Positions 1 to 7,215 of a stretch of 7,934 nucleotides of DNA are shown in pieces. The stretch is from Oscillospiraceae bacterium (GTDB lineage: Bacteria; Bacillota; Clostridia; Oscillospirales; Ruminococcaceae). Position numbers and translations under genes: made by a program. The DNA lies in the NCBI GenBank assembly GCA_017528675.1, contig JAFXOO010000389.1:1-7934 (forward strand), in the 5' to 3' direction. The number at the start of each line of letters is the position of its first letter. Position 1 is the stretch's first letter. The notes beneath the pieces were generated by a model that searched no databases, was not told the origin of the DNA, and worked only from the letters and a program-made list of their open reading frames with translations.

Positions 1-1
1 G

Positions 2-1042
2 GCGGGTTTGAAAGCCGCCATCGGTCTGCTGACGCATTCCATTGCCATCACGCTCGATGCTGTCAACAATGCCAGTGATGTGCTGTCTTCGGTTGTGACC
101 ATTCTCGGCACGAAATTAGCAGGGAAGAAGCCTGATAAGAAGCACCCCCTCGGCTATGGCAGGATGGAATATCTCACCGCCATGGTGGTGGCGGCGATCG
201 TGCTCTATGCCGGTATCACCGCAGGCGTGGAGTCTGTCAAAAAGCTCTTTGCACCGGCAGAAACAACGTATACCTGGCTTTCGTTCGGCATCATTGCCGC
301 TGCGGTTGTGGTCAAGATTCTGCTCGGACTGTATACCTCGAAGGTCGGTGCAAAGTACCATTCTGCTGCACTTGCGGCGTCCGGCTCGGATGCGTCCTTT
401 GATGCGGTGCTTTCCGCTTCGACGCTTGCGTGCGGGCTGCTGGCGAAGTTCACCGGCATCAGCCTGGAGGCTGTGGTCGGACTGCTGATCTCGATTGTCA
501 TTATCAAGGCAGGCTTCGAGATGCTGCTTGAAACGACAGACGAAATGCTTGGCAAGCGTCCGGACCCGGAGCTGATCAAAACGATCCGGCAGACCATCTG
601 TACGGAGAAGGATGTCCACGGCGCCTATGACCTGATTCTGCACAGCTACGGCCCTGACCGTTTTGTCGGCTCGGTGCATGTGGAGGTGGCGGATACCATG
701 ACTGCCGAGGAGATTGACCAGATGCAGCGCCGGCTGATGGATCTGGTGTACCAGGAGCACGGTGTGATTCTGGCAGGTATCGGCATCTATGCCATGAACA
801 CCACCAACGATACTGCCAAGGAGCTGCACAGCGCCCTGACACGGATGGTTATGGCAGAGGACGGCATGCTGCAAATGCACGGCTTCCATCTGGATGAGGC
901 CGAAAAGACAGTCAGCTTTGATGTTGTGATTGACTATGCAAGGGAGGACCGTGAGGCACTCTATGAGAAAATCTGCCGGGAAGTGCAGGCTGCTTACCCG
1001 GCGTATACGTTCCGCATTGCGATGGATATTGATTATCTGTGA
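2..1042 (+). CDS. Cation diffusion facilitator (CDF) family metal efflux transporter, 5'-truncated by window edge
   Basis: Inner-membrane antiporter family that exports divalent metal ions (Zn, Mn, Fe, Co) from the cytoplasm. The frame is open to the left edge and the visible part begins inside the family's first or second membrane helix, so the true start lies upstream; the TTG at 8 is probably an internal Leu. Numbering from that TTG: TM2 carries the metal-site motif N20-x3-D24 (in LDAVNNASD), the family loop HPLGYGRxE lies at 46-54, further membrane segments fall near 57-75 and 91-110, TM5 carries D128-x3-D132, and TM6 is near 151-168. The rest, about 170-344, is the cytosolic dimerisation domain plus a C-terminal extension. 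The N-D/D-D site differs from the HD-HD site of zinc exporters and resembles that reported for manganese CDFs such as pneumococcal MntE, so Mn(II) is a plausible but unproven substrate. A terminator follows the stop, separating this gene from the next operon. Family assignment is sure; substrate is not. Confidence 0.95.
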   Translation, partial: AGLKAAIGLLTHSIAITLDAVNNASDVLSSVVTILGTKLAGKKPDKKHPLGYGRMEYLTAMVVAAIVLYAGITAGVESVKKLFAPAETTYTWLSFGIIAAAVVVKILLGLYTSKVGAKYHSAALAASGSDASFDAVLSASTLACGLLAKFTGISLEAVVGLLISIVIIKAGFEMLLETTDEMLGKRPDPELIKTIRQTICTEKDVHGAYDLILHSYGPDRFVGSVHVEVADTMTAEEIDQMQRRLMDLVYQEHGVILAGIGIYAMNTTNDTAKELHSALTRMVMAEDGMLQMHGFHLDEAEKTVSFDVVIDYAREDREALYEKICREVQAAYPAYTFRIAMDIDYL

Positions 1043-1054
1043 TCGTTTTTTCAT

Positions 1055-1093
1055 GCCCTCTGCCCCTTTCCTGAAGGGGACGGGGGCGTTTTT
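1055..1093 (+). terminator. Rho-independent terminator of the CDF gene
   Basis: A hairpin begins 13 bases after the CDF stop. Arms 1055-1068 and 1074-1087 pair: six outer pairs including one G-T, a two-base mismatch, then six inner pairs CCCCTT/AAGGGG around the five-base loop TCCTG. It is followed by G and then TTTTT at 1089-1093. Stem plus T-run is the classical form, and the new promoter starts just downstream. Confidence 0.88.
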
Positions 1094-1123
1094 ATGCAGA
1101 TTTGAATTTTTTTGCTCAAATGC

Positions 1124-1152
1124 TTGCAATTCTGTTTATTTTATGGTATGAT
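1124..1152 (+). promoter_or_regulatory. Sigma-70/SigA-type promoter of the HSP90-like operon
   Basis: The -35 box TTGCAA (1124-1129) and -10 box TATGAT (1147-1152) are separated by exactly 17 bases. A TGG triplet (1144-1146) directly before the -10 box makes an extended -10. The surroundings are AT-rich, unlike the GC-rich coding sequence. Transcription would start near 1158-1160, giving a leader of about 30 bases before the TTG start at 1189. No riboswitch-sized leader and no clear operator palindrome is visible. Confidence 0.8.
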
Positions 1153-1177
1153 AGAATTAAGTATTGAACAATGAAAG

Positions 1178-1185
1178 AAGGGGAG
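1178..1185 (+). promoter_or_regulatory. Ribosome binding site that decides the TTG start of the HSP90-like gene
   Basis: AAGGGGAG lies 3 bases (5 if counted from AAGGGG) before TTG 1189-1191. The in-frame ATG at 1171 lies upstream of this site, about a dozen bases after the predicted transcription start, and has no ribosome binding site of its own. TTG is therefore the better start. Confidence 0.7.
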
Positions 1186-1188
1186 AAC

Positions 1189-2970
1189 TTGTCAGAACCT
1201 TTTGTTTTCAAAGTCAACCTCGGCGGCATGATCGACATTCTTGCCAATCACCTCTACAGCAGCCCGGATGTCTTTATCCGGGAACTGCTGCAAAACGGCA
1301 CGGACGCCATCAGCGGCAGAAGAATCAGCAATCCGGACTTTACGGACGGCCGCATCACGATTACGGTCGTTCCGGAGCAGGAGCTGACCTTTACCGACAA
1401 CGGAACGGGCCTCACGGAAGCCGAGATTCATCAGTTTTTGGCCGTTATCGGACAGTCCTCCAAGCGTGATCTGCAAACGGGACGCATTTTAGAGGACTAT
1501 ATCGGGCGGTTCGGCATCGGCATGCTCTCCTGTTTTATGGTGACAGATGAGATCATGCTGCGCACCCGCTCCGTCAAGGATCCGGCATACGCCTGGGAAT
1601 TTGAAGGAAAGCCGGACGGCACCTACCGCATTTCTCCCGTTCCGCCGGAATCCGTTGCAATCGGCACGGAAATCCATATCCGGTCGAAAAAGGGCTGTGA
1701 GCAGTATTTCCGGGAGGAGCGTATCTGCGAGCTCGTCCGCTATTATGGCCTGCCGCTGCCGTTCCCGGTGATGATGCAGAGCGGGGATGCTGCTTACCGC
1801 ATCAACGAGATGGTGCCTGCATCCGGAGCGAAAAACAGCGTCATGGCACTCGGAAAGCAGATCTTTGACACCGACTTTTTAGGCTATATTCCTCTGGAAT
1901 CCAAGTCCGGTCTGTTCAGCGGCGTGGCGTATATCCTGCCGCATGCGGTGTCGCTCTATGCCAAGACCAAGCACCGGATCTATCTGAAAAATATGCTCCT
2001 GACCGAGGACGGCGATGCGATCCTGCCGAAGTGGTCGAGCTTTCTGCGCTGCTTCCTGAACACCGAAAAGCTCCGGCCGACTGCTTCCCGTGAGAGCTTC
2101 TACGAGGACGACCTTCTTGCCGAGGCAAGAGAGGAGCTGAGCACCTGCATTTCCGATTACCTCATCGGTCTGTCACAGCGGGATCCGGCGCTGCTTGAGG
2201 AAATGGTGCACATCCACTTTATGGCGATCAAATCCATGGCGTGTGAGGATGAGGTGTTCTTCCGGACGTTCATTCCGTTCCTGCGGTTTGAAACGAATAT
2301 GGGTGAGCTCAGCGGCAAGGAGCTGCTTACACGGCGGGATACGGTGAGCTTTACGAATGACATCAATCAGTTCCACCGCACCTCGTCCCTCATGCTGGCA
2401 CAGGGGCAGCTTCTGGTGAATGCCTGCTATGTCTATGATACATCGCTTTTGCGTATGCTTCAGGAGTACGACGATTCGCTGATACTGTATCCGCTCGAAG
2501 CGGTTGCCTTTGAGGATTTTCTGGAGGAACCCGGCACGGAGGCACAGGTTGCCGCTGCAAAGCTCGTGCAGACAGCACAGGAATGCTTCCGGGAATTTGG
2601 CTGCGATGCGGAGCTGAAAGCCTTCTCGCCCGAACAGGTTCCGGTGTTTTATCTGCTCGATGACAAGGCGGAGACGCTGCGGGAGATCAACCGCTCCAGG
2701 GAACAGGCAGATTCGCTGTTTTCGTCCATGCTCAGTGCCTTTGCGGAGGAGATTCAGGACAGCCGCTCCACGCTGTTCATCAACTGGCGCAATCCGCTGA
2801 TCCGGCGCCTTGCGGGGCTGCGGGATCAGGAGCGGGTGCGTGTCTGCCTGGAGATTCTGTATGTGCAGGCATTGCTGACAGGACGCTTTCCGATGCAGGG
2901 CGGTGAAATGGCTCTGCTCAATGACAACCTGATTCATCTGATCGAATGGGGTACGACGGAAGAAACATAG
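1189..2970 (+). CDS. HSP90/HtpG-like family ATPase (divergent bacterial HSP90)
   Basis: Predicted cytosolic, ATP-driven dimeric chaperone of the HSP90 family; the client is unknown. Numbering from TTG 1189 (593 aa; E. coli HtpG is about 624). The GHKL ATPase motifs are in order: N-box RELLQNGTDA with the likely catalytic Glu32 and Mg-binding Asn36; DNGTGL at 70-75 with the adenine-contacting Asp70; GRFGIG at 106-111. The lid stretch between the SSKRD motif and GRFGIG is shorter than in HtpG. In the middle domain, TASRES contains Arg301, matching the HSP90 catalytic-loop arginine. The C-terminal segment, with NPLIRRLAG, a helix containing QALLTGR and a final helix ending near HLIEWG, resembles the HSP90 dimerisation domain. 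The tail is not the eukaryotic MEEVD. The protein closely recalls the 'HSP90 family protein' class of actinobacteria (NHLYSSPxVxIRELLQN), so it is a divergent HSP90, not necessarily the housekeeping htpG. First gene of the operon; 40 bp separate it from the next. A start at 1171 (599 aa) is possible but less likely. Confidence 0.92.
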   Translation: MSEPFVFKVNLGGMIDILANHLYSSPDVFIRELLQNGTDAISGRRISNPDFTDGRITITVVPEQELTFTDNGTGLTEAEIHQFLAVIGQSSKRDLQTGRILEDYIGRFGIGMLSCFMVTDEIMLRTRSVKDPAYAWEFEGKPDGTYRISPVPPESVAIGTEIHIRSKKGCEQYFREERICELVRYYGLPLPFPVMMQSGDAAYRINEMVPASGAKNSVMALGKQIFDTDFLGYIPLESKSGLFSGVAYILPHAVSLYAKTKHRIYLKNMLLTEDGDAILPKWSSFLRCFLNTEKLRPTASRESFYEDDLLAEAREELSTCISDYLIGLSQRDPALLEEMVHIHFMAIKSMACEDEVFFRTFIPFLRFETNMGELSGKELLTRRDTVSFTNDINQFHRTSSLMLAQGQLLVNACYVYDTSLLRMLQEYDDSLILYPLEAVAFEDFLEEPGTEAQVAAAKLVQTAQECFREFGCDAELKAFSPEQVPVFYLLDDKAETLREINRSREQADSLFSSMLSAFAEEIQDSRSTLFINWRNPLIRRLAGLRDQERVRVCLEILYVQALLTGRFPMQGGEMALLNDNLIHLIEWGTTEET

Positions 2971-3010
2971 GGGATGCAGGCTTCTGTCTGCGGCTAAAGG
3001 AGGGATAGCA

Positions 3011-4063
3011 ATGCCGAGCTTTGAACAGATCGAGAGTACCTTTTCCACGCTGGACAGAGGGGTGCCTCGTCTGACTGCCATCCGGGATGCCATTCATGAA
3101 GCAGACCGTCAGCAGGATATTGCGTGGATGTTCTGGTTTCGCTACGACTACCTGGAGGAGTCTATTTTCTGCGGTGACCGGTACTATGCGATGATTATTT
3201 TCCCGGAGATGCTGTCCATTTATGACAAGTACCCGGTGTTGCAGGAAAACGGCAGAATCCGCCGCTCCCTGCTGATCGCCTTCAAGTGGATTGTGGAGGC
3301 TGCGCCTGAATTTCCGCAGGTCTCCCGTGAGGAGATTGACAGCTATTTCAGGCTGTTCAAACGCCGGCTGATAGAACAGGGGTGCAGCCTGAGTATCTAC
3401 TACATGAAGCGCAGTCTGTTCTATATGCATGTGGACAGAGGCATTGCAGCAGCCTGCTTCTACCGCTTTCTGGATGCGCCGCTCGATTCGATTTCGGACG
3501 GCAAGGCGCTGTATCACGACCAGCAGGTGCAGTTCTATCTGTCTGTGGATGACGAGGAGAAGGCACTCAGGGCGGCTGAACCGATCTTTTCCGGGAAGCT
3601 GACCTCGAACTCGCTTCCGCAGTCAACCTATCACGACTTCATCCGCTACTATCTTTCCAGGGGAAACTATGATGAGGCATGCCGCTATGCCCGCATGACC
3701 GAGCACCGTGTCAACGGCGATCCGTATTACCTTGATGTCATCGGGACGCTGCTGTCACTTGCAGCACTGACAGACCCGGTGCACGGGGCGGCGCTGTTTA
3801 ACCGGAATTATCCGCTGTTTGCCGCTTCCAGGAATCCCTGGCTGAGGATGCTGTTCCTGATCGGTGCAGCACATCTGACAGCCAGGTTTGCCAGGGACGG
3901 CGCCTTCCCGGAGAGCCTCTGCTGTCCGGCAGAGCTGAATGCGCAGACACCGGCGGCGCTCGCTGCGTGGTTTGCGAAGGAAGCGGAAACGAGTGCACAG
4001 AAATTCGATGCCCGTAACGGCACGGATGATTACCAGCAGATGCTCCGGCAGGTGCAGTTCTGA
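3011..4063 (+). CDS. TPR-like helical-repeat protein of unknown function, paralogue of the N-terminal half of the 777-aa protein
   Basis: 350 aa, predicted soluble and mostly alpha-helical, no signal peptide or membrane segment. I do not recognise a named family. The first 70 residues align without gaps to the 777-aa protein encoded at 4882; by hand count 33 of 70 are identical, including the block FRYxYxEESIF (43-53) and FPEML (64-68). Similarity continues through SREEI (105-109), a KR/KK-S-x-FYxHVDR block, two TPR-like helix pairs (YLSVDDEEKALRAAEPIF and YYLSRGNYDEACRYAR) and a terminal RNGT near residue 335. The protein ends where its relative enters a linker, so it equals the relative's N-terminal module alone. 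The start is ATG with AAAGGAGGG (2996-3004) six bases upstream. It follows the HSP90-like gene by 40 bp and precedes the hydrolase by 36 bp. A scaffold or co-chaperone-like role beside HSP90 is inference from context and TPR-like character only. Confidence 0.88.
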   Translation: MPSFEQIESTFSTLDRGVPRLTAIRDAIHEADRQQDIAWMFWFRYDYLEESIFCGDRYYAMIIFPEMLSIYDKYPVLQENGRIRRSLLIAFKWIVEAAPEFPQVSREEIDSYFRLFKRRLIEQGCSLSIYYMKRSLFYMHVDRGIAAACFYRFLDAPLDSISDGKALYHDQQVQFYLSVDDEEKALRAAEPIFSGKLTSNSLPQSTYHDFIRYYLSRGNYDEACRYARMTEHRVNGDPYYLDVIGTLLSLAALTDPVHGAALFNRNYPLFAASRNPWLRMLFLIGAAHLTARFARDGAFPESLCCPAELNAQTPAALAAWFAKEAETSAQKFDARNGTDDYQQMLRQVQF

Positions 4064-4087
4064 ACGAACAGCCAGCCGGAGGTGACC

Positions 4088-4092
4088 GGAGG
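4088..4092 (+). promoter_or_regulatory. Ribosome binding site that decides the hydrolase start
   Basis: GGAGG sits 7 bases before ATG 4100 and 4 bases before ATG 4097. A second copy of the same heptamer CCGGAGG lies just upstream (4076-4082 and 4086-4092). The upstream copy overlaps the in-frame GTG at 4082, which therefore lacks usable spacing. ATG 4100 is the best start. Confidence 0.65.
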
Positions 4093-4099
4093 CCTGATG

Positions 4100-4846
4100 A
4101 TGAAGTACCGGGAATTTGGCGCAGGGAATGCAGAGACTTTGATTCTTCTGCACGGCGGCGGACTGTCATGGTGGAATTACCGTGCGGAAGCGGCGCTGCT
4201 GAAGGAGGACTATCACGTCATTGTGCCGTTTCTGGATGGCCATGCGGGGAGTGACAGGCATTTTACATCCATAGAGGAGAATGCGGGCGAGATCGTGTCA
4301 TTCATCCGGGCGCATCTGGGCGGGCAGGTGTGCTGCATCTGCGGCTTGTCTCTTGGCGGGCAGATTCTGCTTGAAATGCTGGCACAGGAGGGGACAATCT
4401 GCCGTCATGCACTCATAGAAAGCGCCATGGCGATTCCTTTGCCGCTCACCCATGCGCTGGTTGCACCGGCTTTTGGTTGCAGCTATCCGCTGATCCGGCA
4501 AAGATGGTTTGCCAGGATGCAGTTTCATCAACTGAAGATCAGAGAAGACCTGTTTGAGGCGTATTACCGTGATACCTGTGCGGTTTCCAGACAGGACATG
4601 ATCGCCTTTATGAAGGCGAACACTTCCTATCAGCTCAAGGCGCCGGTACGGGAGTGCTCCGCCGATGTCCATATCTATTACGGGGAAAGGGAGACTCCTG
4701 GTATCCGGAAATCCGCAGAGCGCATCCATGCTGTCATTCCGGCGAGCACGCTGACCGAGCTGCGGGGGCTGTATCACGGGGCGTTTTCGATCAATTATCC
4801 GGATGCGTACTGCAAGGCGGTCAGAGCGGTCACCGGCAGTCCGTGA
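4100..4846 (+). CDS. Alpha/beta-fold hydrolase
   Basis: 248-aa soluble serine hydrolase of the alpha/beta fold, probably an esterase, lipase or related enzyme; the substrate cannot be read from sequence. Visible elements: strand plus oxyanion-hole motif LILLHGGG (14-21); the DGHAGSD loop (46-52), typical of this fold after strand 4; the nucleophile elbow GLSLGG (82-87) with Ser84; a helical cap around 115-180; HIYYGERE (191-198) with Glu196 or Glu198 as possible acid; and His226 in GLYHGAF as catalytic base. Length is normal and all core motifs are intact. The in-frame GTG 4082 and ATG 4097 are alternative starts; 4100 has the best ribosome-site spacing. The gene sits between the two paralogous TPR-like genes (gaps 36 and 35 bp). 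It may act with them or may be a passenger inserted between duplicates; the sequence does not decide. Confidence 0.92.
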   Translation: MKYREFGAGNAETLILLHGGGLSWWNYRAEAALLKEDYHVIVPFLDGHAGSDRHFTSIEENAGEIVSFIRAHLGGQVCCICGLSLGGQILLEMLAQEGTICRHALIESAMAIPLPLTHALVAPAFGCSYPLIRQRWFARMQFHQLKIREDLFEAYYRDTCAVSRQDMIAFMKANTSYQLKAPVRECSADVHIYYGERETPGIRKSAERIHAVIPASTLTELRGLYHGAFSINYPDAYCKAVRAVTGSP

Positions 4847-4881
4847 ACACACACAGATCATCCTGCTGAGGAGGGATTCAC

Positions 4882-7215
4882 ATGTTTTCAGCCGAACACC
4901 ATATCCAGACAATTCACAATCTTGAACACGGCAAAGCCCGCCTGGATGCACTCAATGCAGCCATCACGGAGGCTGATGCCGAAAGCGCCCATAACTGGCG
5001 TATTTATTTCCGCTATGAATATATTGAGGAATCCATTTTCCACGATGACAGCTATAAGGCAGTCATCCGGTTTCCGGAGATGCTTGCGGTGTTTGACGAG
5101 CATCCGGAACTGGAGGATGATTACTATGACGACATACTCCAGGCCTATAAATGGGTGCTGGAAAACATGCAGGACTACTACCAGATCAGCCGTGAGGAGA
5201 TCGAGAAGTATTACGGCGATTACGAGAGGCGCTGCCGTAAATACGGCTACTCCCTGCGGGTGGCGCATCTGAAGAAGTCCTCCTTCTATAAGCATGTGGA
5301 CAGGGCGCTTGCCATTCAGGAATTTGAGGCATACCAGCGAACGCCCCGTGATGCCACAAGCGACTGTAAGGCGTGCGAAACGAGCCAGGAGATGAAGTTC
5401 CAGCTCTACCTTGGAAATGAGGAGGAGGCGCTGCACATCGCACAGCCGTTGTTTAACGGTGAGCTGCGCTGCGGTGAGGTGCCGCATGTGACCTACGGGG
5501 GACTGACAAGCTATTACCTCTACAAGGGGAATCTGAAAGAGGCTGCCTACTATGGCGCACGCTGTGAGCGGATGATCGGCAATGAGCCGGAATTTCTGAA
5601 TTACCTGGCAATCCTGATGGAGCTGTATAGCTGTATCAATCCTGCGCATGGATGGCGGCTGTTCAAGCAGAGCATTGAGAATTTCCTGAATTGCCATAAT
5701 CCGGTCAACCGGATGTATTATGCCGGCGGCGCATACCGGCTGCTTTCGGTGATTGTTGATCTTGCCGAGGGACCGGATGACCGCTATTCCCGGAGCCAAC
5801 TGCTCAGGCTGCTGCCTGTGCCGGAGGAAGAAAAGGGCATTTCGCTCGAAAAGGTGCGGGATTATTTCTATGGCATTGCCCTCGAACAGGCAGGGCTGCT
5901 TGACAAGCGCAACGGCACCTCCTACTTCACCGACCGCTTACAGAAATCGCTGCCAAAGCCCGACCAGATGGAGAAAACAGAATCTTCCGAAGTGCTGCAC
6001 GGCCTGATTCAGAAGCGCCCGACCATGCTTGCGGTATCGCTTCCGGAAGGCAGCCAGCCAACCATGGAGAATCTTGCTCAACGCCTGCGGGAGGCTGTTC
6101 CGGAGGGACTCGAACTCGTCAGTGCAGTAGCTGAGGACGATCTGCGCATCATGGTGCGCAGAGAAGGCATCCTGTATGAGATTGCCGTGTTCCGGGCAGA
6201 GGTGCAGGAGCCGCTGCGTGCAAGACCTGTTGCAGGCCTTCGTATGGAGACATTTGAACTGATGCAGAACAATCCCTGCAAGTATCTGTTTACGATGGAG
6301 CTTGGAGATGCCCCGCTGCCGGACTATGCCATGATGATGCAGGTCATGGCAGTGCTGTTCCCGGAGATGCTCTGCATGGCAGATCTGCTGACACAGCATG
6401 CGTATCCGGCGTCGTGGGTGCGCTATGCGGCGCAGTATCCGGATACGGTCACGCCGAGTGACCTGTTCGGACTGTATCTGTCCGGCTCCGACGAGACCGG
6501 TGAGGTCTGGATCACCACCATCGGCATGTGCACAATGGGCATGCGTGAGCTGGAGATCGTCGGGGCAGACCACAAGAATTATGATCTGTTTGCGGATATG
6601 CTCGACCAGATTGCACAGCAGTGTGTGGAGCGTGGCATCCTGCCGGACGCAGGTGCACCGATGGCAAATGCCCGCCTGGAGGAGGGCGGCTACCAATTCA
6701 CCTGGGCAAAGCCGGAGGACTATGCAGCGGAGGGAACCGTTGCAGCAGAGATGGAGCGGGATGTTCCGTCGGGTGTTGTACTGGTGCTGACAGATGACGG
6801 CGCAAAGCTGCCGCCGGCATCGGGGCTGTTTGAGGAGGAACCGTCGTACCCGTCCTCGAACAGGGAGTTCTATCGCCGGCTGCGGCTGGCAAAGGCAGCG
6901 TTCCCGGTGTTCCGGTCTGCTTTGGAAAAGCCGTTTGCATGGGCGGCTGCCCGTGTGGAGTTTGAGCTGGATGAGGAGACTGCTGACAAATTCGGCTTTG
7001 GCATCGAGCTGCTCTGGGCAGAAGTCAGCAGAGTAGAGAACGGGAAGGTCTATGCAGCACTGGCCGAGGAATCCGAGGCGCTCCCTGACCTGCCAGAGGG
7101 CTCCGAGGTGGAGCTGACCGCTGACAATGTGGTAGCCTGGAGAGTTCAGCCGCAGGGCTGGGAGGCTGCTGTCACAGAAACCAACGCACACAGATTGGAG
7201 GAGGTAGAAGCATGA
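4882..7215 (+). CDS. TPR-like / DUF4026-like / DUF2314-like fusion protein of unknown function
   Basis: 777 aa, predicted soluble, with no signal peptide or membrane segment. Residues 1 to about 347 are a paralogue of the whole 350-aa protein encoded at 3011: FRYEYIEESIF at 43-53, FPEML, SREEI, two TPR-like helix pairs including YLGNEEEALHIAQPLF and YYLYKGNLKEAAYYG, then RNGTSYF. A linker of about 35 residues follows. From about residue 382 (LAVSLPEGSQPTMENL) the remaining 396 aa match, from memory of the family, DUF4026, whose stand-alone members are about 390-450 aa; characteristic stretches include GEVWITTIGM at 540-549 and FTWAKPEDY at 606-614. Residues 709-755 (LLWAEVSRVENGKVYAAL through NVVAWRV) resemble a DUF2314 segment. 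None of these domains has a known biochemical role that I can name. The C-terminal half is acidic. Start ATG with GAGGAGGG six bases upstream. The stop overlaps the next start as ATGA. Gene call is certain; domain names are moderate. Confidence 0.9.
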   Translation: MFSAEHHIQTIHNLEHGKARLDALNAAITEADAESAHNWRIYFRYEYIEESIFHDDSYKAVIRFPEMLAVFDEHPELEDDYYDDILQAYKWVLENMQDYYQISREEIEKYYGDYERRCRKYGYSLRVAHLKKSSFYKHVDRALAIQEFEAYQRTPRDATSDCKACETSQEMKFQLYLGNEEEALHIAQPLFNGELRCGEVPHVTYGGLTSYYLYKGNLKEAAYYGARCERMIGNEPEFLNYLAILMELYSCINPAHGWRLFKQSIENFLNCHNPVNRMYYAGGAYRLLSVIVDLAEGPDDRYSRSQLLRLLPVPEEEKGISLEKVRDYFYGIALEQAGLLDKRNGTSYFTDRLQKSLPKPDQMEKTESSEVLHGLIQKRPTMLAVSLPEGSQPTMENLAQRLREAVPEGLELVSAVAEDDLRIMVRREGILYEIAVFRAEVQEPLRARPVAGLRMETFELMQNNPCKYLFTMELGDAPLPDYAMMMQVMAVLFPEMLCMADLLTQHAYPASWVRYAAQYPDTVTPSDLFGLYLSGSDETGEVWITTIGMCTMGMRELEIVGADHKNYDLFADMLDQIAQQCVERGILPDAGAPMANARLEEGGYQFTWAKPEDYAAEGTVAAEMERDVPSGVVLVLTDDGAKLPPASGLFEEEPSYPSSNREFYRRLRLAKAAFPVFRSALEKPFAWAAARVEFELDEETADKFGFGIELLWAEVSRVENGKVYAALAEESEALPDLPEGSEVELTADNVVAWRVQPQGWEAAVTETNAHRLEEVEA

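Noticed and set aside
116..1129. Minus-strand open frame opposite the CDF gene, and similar ones at 2173-3093 and 4888-5799
   Set aside because: All are antisense to genes with clear family motifs or paralogy and show the same shadow-like composition.
2941..2970. C-terminal TTEET of the HSP90-like protein as a MEEVD-type TPR-docking tail
   Set aside because: Only general acidity is shared; the Met, Val and terminal Asp of MEEVD are absent.
4082..4099. GTG 4082 as hydrolase start
   Set aside because: The nearest upstream GGAGG overlaps the GTG itself, while ATG 4100 has GGAGG at seven bases; the extra residues are not part of the fold.
5938..7191. Long open frame on the minus strand opposite the DUF4026-like half
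   Set aside because: It lies wholly inside a well-supported + strand gene, encodes Cys/His/Arg/Leu-rich sequence typical of antisense reading of GC-rich codons, and resembles no family I recognise.
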